Shown in pieces: positions 1 to 5,008 of a DNA stretch of 5,008 nt (position 1 is its first letter; each line of letters begins with the position of its first letter). This DNA is from Cyclobacteriaceae bacterium (GTDB taxonomy: Bacteria; Bacteroidota; Bacteroidia; Cytophagales; Cyclobacteriaceae). The stretch spans positions 1 to 5,008 of the forward strand of contig JABFSY010000122.1 in the NCBI GenBank assembly GCA_013140395.1, read 5' to 3'. Both the position numbers and the translations under genes were made by a program. Under the pieces are notes generated by a model, which was given only the letters and a program-made list of their open reading frames with translations, did not search any database and was not told where the DNA came from.

Positions 1-98
1 TACTAGATCCAATCAAAGACAACAATAAAGTAACTTTTGAAGTAGAGATGGGACACAAAGGGCCCAATGCCGTCAAGGTAAAATTGGCGGTTGGCTGA
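1..98 (+). CDS. Cold-shock domain protein, C-terminal fragment (5' end outside window)
   Basis: This is the tail of a gene entering from the left, read in the frame whose first complete codon is at base 3 and ending in TGA at 96-98. The 31 visible residues include NNKVTFEVEMGHKGPNAVKV, which matches the last two beta strands of the cold-shock (OB-fold) domain, where small proteins of the CspA family read roughly 'V.FE.E.G.KG..A..V'. Proteins of this family bind single-stranded RNA and DNA in the cytoplasm and act as RNA chaperones. The RNA-binding motifs RNP1 and RNP2 would lie upstream of the window, so neither full length nor any extra N-terminal domain can be judged. The family call is fairly secure from the conserved C-terminal strand; the exact paralog cannot be assigned. 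Confidence 0.8.
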   Translation, partial: LDPIKDNNKVTFEVEMGHKGPNAVKVKLAVG

Positions 99-110
99 GT
101 TTTCTGTTTA

Positions 111-151
111 GCCACTTACCTTAAAAAAGCTTGTTCTTAACTGGAGAGTGG
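111..151 (+). terminator. Imperfect hairpin behind the cold-shock gene, possible terminator
   Basis: CCACT at 112-116 pairs with AGTGG at 147-151. CC at 119-120 pairs with GG at 143-144, and TTAA at 121-124 pairs with TTAA at 137-140, with a small bulge between them. The stem starts 13 bases after the cold-shock stop codon, a sensible place for a transcript end. It is not followed by a clean T tract (the next bases are mixed), so it is not a textbook intrinsic terminator and may be coincidental. Confidence 0.25.
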
Positions 152-225
152 TTTCAATGTAGATTTTCTTCTCCCTTTCCCTAGAGCTTCAACACCTCAA
201 AGAATTAATCCATCGCTTTTTTTGG

Positions 226-246
226 CTGCTGGGCTATTGCCCACAG
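226..246 (+). other. Short hairpin in the leader of the coiled-coil membrane protein gene
   Basis: TGGGC at 230-234 and GCCCA at 239-243 form a perfect five-pair stem around the loop TATT. CTG at 226-228 pairs with CAG at 244-246 across a one-base bulge, giving eight pairs in total. It lies 46 bases upstream of the next start codon. There is no T tract after it on the plus strand; the T run at 217-223 lies before it. A leader element or chance are both possible. Confidence 0.2.
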
Positions 247-292
247 TTAAATCCCTAACGAACAGCTAGTTTCGTGGGTACAAAGAGAATTT

Positions 293-928
293 ATGAAATA
301 TCGATTGATTGTTTTTATGGTATTACTTGGCACATCCGCATTCAGTCAGTCCGATTCAGTCAAATCGAGCACCATGACCCTCCAAGATCGATTTGCGTTG
401 ATGAAGACCTCATCACAGACGTTTCAAGATTATAAAGTAATTAAGGAAATTGTCTTAAATGGTGTTTGGAAAATTTCGCAGGATTCTGTCAACCGTTTAA
501 AGGGAGCCTTAGCAACGCAAAGAGCATCCATTTCTCAATTGGAAAAATCCCTCTCAGACGAACGAAGTCTAATCGAGAAGGTGCGAACTTCTCAGCAAGG
601 GTTGGAATATGACAGCACTCATATTTCTATCCTTGGACTTTCATTTGGTAAAACACTGTTTGTGTCGGGAGTCTTTATCGTGCTTTTGGGAATGCTCTTA
701 CTATTGGGAGGTCTTTTGGCAAAGGTAAGACTGATTTCAAGTGAGGCAAAAGAGACAAAGGATTTATTGAATTTTTCAACACACGAGCTAGAAGAGTACA
801 AAAAGAAATCCCTTGAAAAACAGGCCAAGCTTTCCCGTGAGCTTCAAACGGAACGCAATCGAATTGCTTCGGAGCGGACGCCAATATTCACAATAAAACC
901 GATGAGCACCACTCAGACGATATTGTAG
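293..928 (+). CDS. Exported single-pass coiled-coil membrane protein, function unknown
   Basis: This is a 211-residue protein. Residues 1-19 look like a signal peptide (MKYRLIVF..., ending AFSQ). Residues 30-60 hold a conserved-looking stretch containing FQDYKVIKEIVLNGVWK. Residues 63-100 are heptad-rich and predicted coiled coil, residues 121-143 are a strongly hydrophobic transmembrane segment, and residues 147-190 are a second charged coiled coil ending in RELQTERN. From memory, this layout and the 'DYKVIK' segment match a Bacteroidota family often annotated as tRNA (guanine-N1)-methyltransferase. No methyltransferase or SAM-binding motif is visible, so that name should not be transferred. 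By signal peptide logic, the first coiled coil would be periplasmic and the second cytoplasmic. The ATG is preceded by the purine-rich AAAGAGAA, acceptable for this phylum. The last 15 or so residues (PIFTIKPMSTTQTIL) look unlike the charged helix before them; see findings. The gene stands alone, convergent with msrA. Membrane topology is supported; the role is unknown. Confidence 0.75.
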   Translation: MKYRLIVFMVLLGTSAFSQSDSVKSSTMTLQDRFALMKTSSQTFQDYKVIKEIVLNGVWKISQDSVNRLKGALATQRASISQLEKSLSDERSLIEKVRTSQQGLEYDSTHISILGLSFGKTLFVSGVFIVLLGMLLLLGGLLAKVRLISSEAKETKDLLNFSTHELEEYKKKSLEKQAKLSRELQTERNRIASERTPIFTIKPMSTTQTIL

Positions 929-937
929 AAAGAATGC

Positions 938-1588
938 CTATCGCTTTAATTTTCCCTTGTACGTTTTTTTGAATAGTTCATATCTGGGAATGGACACACC
1001 CATTACGTAGGGACTATATGGGTTGTGCTCAATGTAATCTTGATGATAGTCTTCTGCCTTGTAGAAAGCCGTTAGTGGTTTTATCTCCGATACAATTGGT
1101 TTTTTGAATTTAGGGGCATAAGCTGCCTTGGCCTTCTCTGCTAATTCTTTTTCTTCTGGTGTGCTATAAAATATGATGGAGCGATACGAATTCCCACGAT
1201 CGGGCCCTTGTTGATCGGGCGTGGTTGGGTCTTGTGATGTAAAAAACACATTCAATAACTCAGCATAATTTACTTTTTTGGGATCGTAATACACCAGTAC
1301 AGTTTCTGCATGACCGGTTGTTTCTGTATTTACTAATTCATAGGTCGGATTCAAAGTAGTTCCGCCAGCGTAGCCGGATATTGCTGCATCTACACCTTCT
1401 ACCGCTTCGAAAATATGTTCCGAGCACCAGAAGCATCCCTCAGCGAAAGCAGCTACTGCCATGCCTGTAGGCGGGGTTAGGTTCATTTTTAAATCGCCCT
1501 GTTGCTTTTTGCTTGATTGTGCATTGCAGGAAAAGAGAACAAAAGAGACAGATAGCGTAACTAGTAATGAGGATGGGTTTTTCATCAT
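938..1588 (-). CDS. msrA: Peptide-methionine (S)-S-oxide reductase MsrA, lipoprotein form
   Basis: MsrA reduces the S epimer of methionine sulfoxide in oxidised proteins back to methionine. Numbering from the ATG at 1588 (216 residues), the catalytic motif GCFWCSE has its nucleophilic Cys at residue 52. Other family hallmarks are SGYAGG (71-76), TGHAE (91-95), the QGPDRGNSYRS segment (127-137) and AEDYHQDY (178-185). The N-terminus is a hydrophobic signal ending in the lipobox LFSC, with the lipidated Cys at residue 21, so the enzyme is probably membrane-anchored on the periplasmic side and repairs envelope proteins. The only cysteines are the lipid Cys and the CxxC pair (52 and 55). The C-terminus lacks the resolving cysteines of E. 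coli MsrA, so Cys55 is the likely resolving residue. A TTG six codons further upstream (1606-1604) is open, but I prefer the ATG-ATG pair because the longer form only adds polar residues ahead of the signal and the TTG falls inside a promoter-like element. There is no msrB domain or neighbour. Confidence 0.93.
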   Translation of the reverse strand: MMKNPSSLLVTLSVSFVLFSCNAQSSKKQQGDLKMNLTPPTGMAVAAFAEGCFWCSEHIFEAVEGVDAAISGYAGGTTLNPTYELVNTETTGHAETVLVYYDPKKVNYAELLNVFFTSQDPTTPDQQGPDRGNSYRSIIFYSTPEEKELAEKAKAAYAPKFKKPIVSEIKPLTAFYKAEDYHQDYIEHNPYSPYVMGVSIPRYELFKKTYKGKLKR

Positions 1589-1603
1589 GCTTTTTGGTGT
1601 AGG

Positions 1604-1611
1604 CAAATATA
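1604..1611 (-). promoter_or_regulatory. Possible Bacteroidota -7 promoter element for msrA
   Basis: Read on the minus strand, the sequence is TATATTTG, an exact match to the Bacteroidota -7 consensus TAnnTTTG. Transcription from it would begin roughly 5-10 bases before the ATG at 1588, giving a very short leader. No TTTG-type -33 element is seen at the expected distance of about 20 bases upstream, so support is partial. If real, it rules out the upstream TTG as the msrA start. Confidence 0.35.
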
Positions 1612-1802
1612 CGAGTCGTAATTGTTTTTGGTTTGAGACAACCCGTGAATATGTCGTATCCGCGTCAAAAAGTGTTGGTACACAAAAGAATGTGTTTTAG
1701 CCTTGATATAGGCGATAAGCATGATCAAATTAAATTATTTATAATTCTGTAACCATCGTCAAAACACGTAGTTTCCCTCTGTGAAATCTTTAACCCCCCG
1801 AT

Positions 1803-2357
1803 TTGGAAGCGATTTCTGATAACTCTTTGATGGTAATGGCGCGCGAAGGCGACCTGGATAAACTAGGCCTCCTTTTCGAGCGATACAAGAAACCGTTGTA
1901 TGGCTTCTTTTATGGTCTCAACAGAGAGCAAGAACTCAGTGAAGACTTAGTCCAGAACACGTTCTTGCGTATTTTAAAGTATAGACATCTTTTTCGGGGA
2001 GAAGGTGATTTTAGAGCCTGGATGTTTCAGATTGCGCGCAACGTGAACAACGATCATCACCGGGGCCAAAAAATAAAAGCAAAAGAGGAGTTGGAAGATT
2101 GGCAAGATAAGTTGGGCCATAACGAGAACCGCTCGACCGAGATGTTACTGGCAGATGATCACCAGATGCTCTCCATGGCCATGGATAGACTGCCGATTGA
2201 CAAACGCGAAGTGTTATTGTTGAGTAAATACCAAGAGAAGAAGTACCACGAGATCGGGGAGATTTTGGGTTGTACAGAGGGGGCGGTGAAAGTGAAGGTC
2301 TTTAGAGCGCTACAAGAGTTGAAAGAAGTGTATAGGCAATTGGAAAAACGGATGTGA
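1803..2357 (+). CDS. ECF-type RNA polymerase sigma factor
   Basis: This 184-residue protein directs RNA polymerase to a dedicated set of promoters. The sigma region 2 domain spans about residues 21-87: LFERYKKPLYGFFY, then SEDLVQNTFLRILKY (core-binding and -10 region helix) and FRAWMFQIARNVNNDHHR (promoter melting and recognition). A charged linker (88-120) leads to sigma region 4 at about 121-176, with the helix-turn-helix YHEIGEILGCTEGAVKVKVF at 148-167 that reads the -35 element. No region 1 or region 3 is present, and the length is normal for the ECF group. The start is TTG at 1803. An in-frame TAA at 1791-1793 allows nothing further upstream, and the first ATG (1830) would remove ISDNSLM, which family members usually carry just before the AREGD-type segment. 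There is no clear Shine-Dalgarno site. The stop lies one base before the next gene's ATG, indicating translational coupling with its probable regulator. The target promoters are unknown; autoregulation and control of the downstream DUF4097 genes are inferred from context only. Confidence 0.92.
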   Translation: MEAISDNSLMVMAREGDLDKLGLLFERYKKPLYGFFYGLNREQELSEDLVQNTFLRILKYRHLFRGEGDFRAWMFQIARNVNNDHHRGQKIKAKEELEDWQDKLGHNENRSTEMLLADDHQMLSMAMDRLPIDKREVLLLSKYQEKKYHEIGEILGCTEGAVKVKVFRALQELKEVYRQLEKRM

Positions 2358-2358
2358 T

Positions 2359-3141
2359 ATGGAACAGAAAATGATAAACGAGTTGATAGAAAAATACAAT
2401 GTAGGCTTAGCTGACGAGGAAGATATGAAGGCCATTGAACAATTGATCGAATCAGGAAAAATAGGATTTACTCAATTGCGTGATCTGGCAAAGTTAGATG
2501 AGCAAATATTTTCTATCGATGCAGGCTCTCCTTCAATTCGATTGGATGATCAGTTTTATTCGGCTCTAGCTCAAGAAAAGAACACCCAAGTTTCTAAAAC
2601 CATATCTCTTCCAAAATTTGAGTGGAGCAGTATATTCCCAAGACTAGCAATGGCTGCATCATTTCTTGTGGCTGGATTTGTGGGTGGCTATTTTCTTAAA
2701 AGTCCAGCTGAAGATAAATCGGTAAAACAGTTGACGCAACAAGTAGGCGAGTTGAAAGAGATGATGATGCTTTCTATGTTGGAGAAAGAATCGGCTACTG
2801 AAAGATTAAAGGCCGTGAGTCTTTCATCGGACATGAACCAGGTAAGCAAGAAAGTAACATCTGCTCTTTTCAAAACACTCAATGGCGATGAAAATGTGAA
2901 TGTGCGCTTGGCTGCATTGGATGTATTGATGAACTATGCAAAGGATGGGGAGGTGCGAGCAGAGTTGATCAAATCTATTTCAGTGCAAGATTCACCGTTG
3001 GTACAAGTTGCTTTGGCTGAGTTAATGGTAACGCTGCAAGAAAGGAAATCAGTGACCGAATTGAAGAAACTTCTTAAAAATGATAAAACACCGAAAGAAG
3101 TAAAAGGTAAAATTGAAAAAAGTATTAGTGTATTAATTTAA
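2359..3141 (+). CDS. Putative membrane anti-sigma factor with HEAT-repeat C-terminal domain
   Basis: This is a 260-residue protein with no signal peptide. Residues 1-50 (INELIEKYNVGLADEEDMKA...) resemble the short helical N-terminus of Bacteroidota anti-sigma factors ('ELIEKYLNGELSEEE' style). Residues 62-94 form a linker. Residues 95-113 (PRLAMAASFLVAGFVGGYFL region) are the single transmembrane segment. Residues 119-143 look like a coiled coil (QLTQQVGELKEMMMLSMLEK). Residues 146-260 form paired amphipathic helices of HEAT type; the clearest units are NVNVRLAALDVLMNYAK (179-195) and SPLVQVALAELMVTL (212-226), followed by a third helix pair. The N-terminus should be cytoplasmic, contacting the sigma factor encoded one base upstream, with the HEAT domain periplasmic. 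The anti-sigma role rests on gene position, the N-terminal pattern and topology. I see no zinc-binding HxxxCxxC motif, so it is not a ZAS-type anti-sigma factor. HEAT repeats mediate protein-protein contacts, which suggests sensing of a protein partner. It could instead be a scaffold that merely shares the operon. Confidence 0.75.
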   Translation: MEQKMINELIEKYNVGLADEEDMKAIEQLIESGKIGFTQLRDLAKLDEQIFSIDAGSPSIRLDDQFYSALAQEKNTQVSKTISLPKFEWSSIFPRLAMAASFLVAGFVGGYFLKSPAEDKSVKQLTQQVGELKEMMMLSMLEKESATERLKAVSLSSDMNQVSKKVTSALFKTLNGDENVNVRLAALDVLMNYAKDGEVRAELIKSISVQDSPLVQVALAELMVTLQERKSVTELKKLLKNDKTPKEVKGKIEKSISVLI

Positions 3142-3231
3142 AAAATTCTTTGTGAACTCAGAGCCATTCTCTGGCCGGAAATCTCAAGAAGACAAACAAA
3201 GTAAAAGTCAACAAAGTTAAACTCAGGAAAA

Positions 3232-4122
3232 ATGAAAACAATAATAGCTAGTATTCTACTGACGGCTTTTGCCTACTTAGTAACTGCCCAAACTTTCACT
3301 GACACAATCAATAAAGAATTTGTGTTTGAGAAGGCAGGAACAGACAATACCCTATTAGTAGCCAACATTAATGGCGACATTCACGTAATGGGTTATGAGG
3401 GGACCAAGGTGATCGTAGAAGTGTCGAAGAAGATCACGGCTAAGACCCAACAACGATTGGAGGCTGGCAAAAGGGAAATCCAATTAGGTGTAATTGACCG
3501 TGCCGATACCCTGATCTTTTACATGCAAGGTGGTTGTAACGTATTTGGCAAGCAGGATTGGAGACCTCGCAATTTTGGCACACGTAACAAGTGGAGTTAT
3601 AATTGGGAAGGCGATAGTGATTGCGACACCAAATATGAATACAAGCTTGATTTCACTATCAAAGTTCCCAACTCGGTCAACCTTGTGCTTAGCACGATTA
3701 ATAATGGAGATATTGAAGTAGAGAATGTGAATGGTGGATTAAAAGTTGAAAATATCAACGGAAACATCAGACTAAAAAACATTTCCCGCGAAGCTTTTGC
3801 CACTACGATCAATGGCAACGTAGATATTGAGTATGCTAAAAACCCAGATAAACCCTGTCGCTTTTACACGCTCAATGGTGATGTCAACGCATGGTTTCAA
3901 ACCGGATTAAAAGCCAACATGAACTTCAAAAGTTTCCAAGGTGAGTTTTTCACTAATGCCCCCAATTTGGAATCACTTCCTGTACAAGTGGAAAAGGAAA
4001 GTGGGGATAAAGGAATCAAATACACCTTGAGTGGAAACCGGTTCAAGATTGGGAGCGGTGGGGCTTTGCTGGATTTTGAGACATTCAATGGCAATGTTTA
4101 TTTGAAAGAGAGATCGCAATAA
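3232..4122 (+). CDS. Exported DUF4097-family beta-repeat protein (first of two)
   Basis: This 296-residue protein has a signal peptide at residues 1-20 (hydrophobic core IIASILLTAFAYLV, cleavage after TAQ) and no lipobox, transmembrane anchor or sorting domain, so a soluble periplasmic or secreted product is expected. It carries the DUF4097 (putative adhesin / auto-transporter-like beta strand) signature: NGDI/NGNV turns at residues 47, 158, 167, 176, 194, 215 and 286, five of them in a nine-residue register. This implies a right-handed beta-solenoid-like or stacked beta structure. A less regular insert at about 97-135, rich in Trp, Asn and Gly, contains Cys102 and Cys131; Cys209 is the third cysteine. 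These could form a disulfide in the periplasm, but this is unproven. The biochemical function of the domain is not established; in Firmicutes, related proteins sit in cell-envelope-stress operons. AGGA at 3225-3228 is a plausible though closely spaced ribosome site. It follows the HEAT protein by 90 bases with no strong terminator, so co-transcription is likely. Confidence 0.85.
   Translation: MKTIIASILLTAFAYLVTAQTFTDTINKEFVFEKAGTDNTLLVANINGDIHVMGYEGTKVIVEVSKKITAKTQQRLEAGKREIQLGVIDRADTLIFYMQGGCNVFGKQDWRPRNFGTRNKWSYNWEGDSDCDTKYEYKLDFTIKVPNSVNLVLSTINNGDIEVENVNGGLKVENINGNIRLKNISREAFATTINGNVDIEYAKNPDKPCRFYTLNGDVNAWFQTGLKANMNFKSFQGEFFTNAPNLESLPVQVEKESGDKGIKYTLSGNRFKIGSGGALLDFETFNGNVYLKERSQ
3703..3837 (+). 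repeat. Five tandem nine-residue units encoded within the first DUF4097 gene
   Basis: The encoded residues 158-202 fall into consecutive nine-residue units: NGDIEVENV, NGGLKVENI, NGNIRLKNI, SREAFATTI and NGNVDIEYA. Four begin with Asn-Gly, and hydrophobic residues recur at positions 4, 6 and 9. The fourth unit is degenerate but keeps the register. This is a protein-level repeat; the DNA copies have diverged too far to be a recent duplication. Confidence 0.8.
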
Positions 4123-4216
4123 CTGGTTACCAATTTTCAGTTACCGCCTTCTGATGTATCACACCAACGCGTTAGCACTTCAACACATTAAACATTAACA
4201 CTTAAAACAGTTAAAA

Positions 4217-5008
4217 ATGAAAAAGCAATTAATAATAACTACCCTTCTTTTTTTAATCACCTCATTCGCTTTCGCCCAAAACGCTGGCGACTTTGTCGTG
4301 CCCCTTTCTGACCCTAACAAACGAGGGAAATTGAAAGCTCACTTAAACTATGGATCGATTACCGTTAAAGGTTCCCCACGCAAAGATGTTTTGGTGAAGT
4401 ACAAAGCGCTGGCGGAGGATGAAGATGACGATAATGAGGACACTGGAAATGATGATAAAAGATTGAAATCTTTAGGTCGTATAGATACCAGAACGAATAA
4501 CAATTCCGGAGAGAATAAAACAGGATTGAAGAAGATATCAGGAAGCGCGTTAGATTTGGAAGTGACAGAGAATGATAATGTTGTTAAGGTTAGTTCTAAT
4601 TCATCTTCACAGAAATTGAGTCTCGAAATCGAGGTGCCTTTGGACTTTGACTTGAATGTAAGTACGTTTAATGATGGTGTAATGCTGATATCGAACGTAT
4701 CGGGCGAGCTTGAACTTACTAATCACAACGATGACATCACGGCTGAAAACATTTCCGGGTCAGTGTTGGCAACTTCTTTCAATGGCGCAATAAAAGTGTC
4801 ATTTAACAAAGTGAAAGAAGGGACACCCATGTCGTTCTCCACCTTCAACGGTGATATTGATGTAACTTTCCCTGCGGCATTAAAAGCTACCTTTAAATTA
4901 AAAACCGAGCAGGGTGAAATCCTCAGTGGATTTGATATGAAGATGGTGCAAGAAGCCCCAGTCCAAAAAAAGGAAAGAAGTGGCGGCACTTATAAGGTGG
5001 TGATTGAC
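4217..5008 (+). CDS. Exported DUF4097-family protein (second of two), 3' end outside window
   Basis: An ATG at 4217 opens a frame with no stop through the last base, giving 264 codons. Residues 1-20 are a signal peptide (LIITTLLFLITSFAFA, then QNAG). The body is the same family as the preceding gene: residues 138-196 align without gaps to residues 143-201 of that protein, with 22 of 59 identical, including shared IxVP, STxN, NVxG and NIS positions. Further matching turns are FNG at 188-190 and FNGDI at 210-214. A distinctive insert at about 66-105 is low-complexity: an Asp/Glu/Asn run (EDEDDDNEDTGNDD at 67-80) followed by Asn/Ser/Lys-rich sequence, absent from the first paralog. The leader is A/T-rich (CTTAAAACAGTTAAAA) with no Shine-Dalgarno site, as is common in Bacteroidota. 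It lies 94 bases after the first DUF4097 gene, probably in the same transcription unit. Function is unknown; by context it is an envelope or secreted output of the sigma cassette. The end and any C-terminal domain cannot be seen. Confidence 0.85.
   Translation, partial: MKKQLIITTLLFLITSFAFAQNAGDFVVPLSDPNKRGKLKAHLNYGSITVKGSPRKDVLVKYKALAEDEDDDNEDTGNDDKRLKSLGRIDTRTNNNSGENKTGLKKISGSALDLEVTENDNVVKVSSNSSSQKLSLEIEVPLDFDLNVSTFNDGVMLISNVSGELELTNHNDDITAENISGSVLATSFNGAIKVSFNKVKEGTPMSFSTFNGDIDVTFPAALKATFKLKTEQGEILSGFDMKMVQEAPVQKKERSGGTYKVVID

Noticed and set aside
99..292. Small gene or riboswitch in the left spacer
   Set aside because: I found no plausible short coding frame with a start and ribosome site and no conserved riboswitch core; only the two weak hairpins listed.
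1604..1606. TTG as the start of msrA, giving six extra residues
   Set aside because: The extra residues precede a normal signal peptide, ATG codons follow immediately, and the TTG is part of a TATATTTG promoter-like element.
1461..1700. Plus-strand open frame of 79 codons over the 5' part of msrA
   Set aside because: It lies opposite a confidently identified gene, and its translation has no recognisable domain or signal peptide; it is an antisense shadow.
1740..1745. TATAAT, a perfect sigma-70 -10 hexamer, upstream of the sigma factor gene
   Set aside because: There is no matching -35 at 16-18 bases, the region is A/T-rich so the hexamer is expected by chance, and the main Bacteroidota sigma factor uses TAnnTTTG rather than TATAAT.
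3163..3175. GCCA / TGGC mini-hairpin between the HEAT gene and the first DUF4097 gene
   Set aside because: Four base pairs with a five-base loop and no T tract; expected by chance and not enough to split the operon.
4120..4143. Inverted repeat TAACTG / CAGTTA just after the first DUF4097 stop codon
   Set aside because: Only six mostly A/T pairs around a 12-base loop with no T tract; too weak to call a terminator between the two paralogs.
4723..4989. Minus-strand open frame of 88 codons near the right edge
   Set aside because: It is fully antisense to the second DUF4097 gene, which has a signal peptide and clear paralogy; the minus-strand product shows no family features.

Overview
This 5,008-base window looks like chromosomal DNA from a member of the Bacteroidota, most likely a Cytophagales-type bacterium. 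The evidence is moderate-to-low GC, A-rich leaders with weak or absent Shine-Dalgarno sites, a TAnnTTTG-type promoter element, secretion signals ending in A-Q or S-Q, and Bacteroidota-typical families: a signal-peptide/coiled-coil membrane protein, an ECF sigma factor with a membrane anti-sigma-like partner, and DUF4097 proteins. No rRNA, tRNA, CRISPR array, insertion sequence or phage gene is visible.

Left part (1-1800). The window opens with the last 31 codons of a cold-shock protein. A spacer of about 190 bases with two weak hairpins follows. Next comes a 211-residue exported single-pass membrane protein with two coiled coils, of a family often mislabelled as a tRNA methyltransferase. Converging on it with only a 9-base gap is a minus-strand msrA, encoding a lipid-anchored methionine sulfoxide reductase A. 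Its promoter region abuts a spacer of about 200 bases leading into the right-hand block.

Right part (1803-5008). Four plus-strand genes form what looks like one functional unit. They are an ECF sigma factor (TTG start), a membrane protein placed one base behind it with an anti-sigma-like N-terminus and a HEAT-repeat C-terminus, and two exported DUF4097 beta-repeat proteins, the second cut by the window end. The two DUF4097 proteins are clear paralogs, with 22 of 59 positions identical in a gapless hand-aligned core.

The most interesting inference is that this is an envelope-sensing cassette. The HEAT protein would hold the sigma factor at the membrane, and the exported DUF4097 proteins would be its outputs, or ligands for the periplasmic HEAT domain. 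The gene order and domain layout are read from the sequence; the signalling mechanism is hypothesis. Outside this block the window is ordinary housekeeping and stress-repair content.
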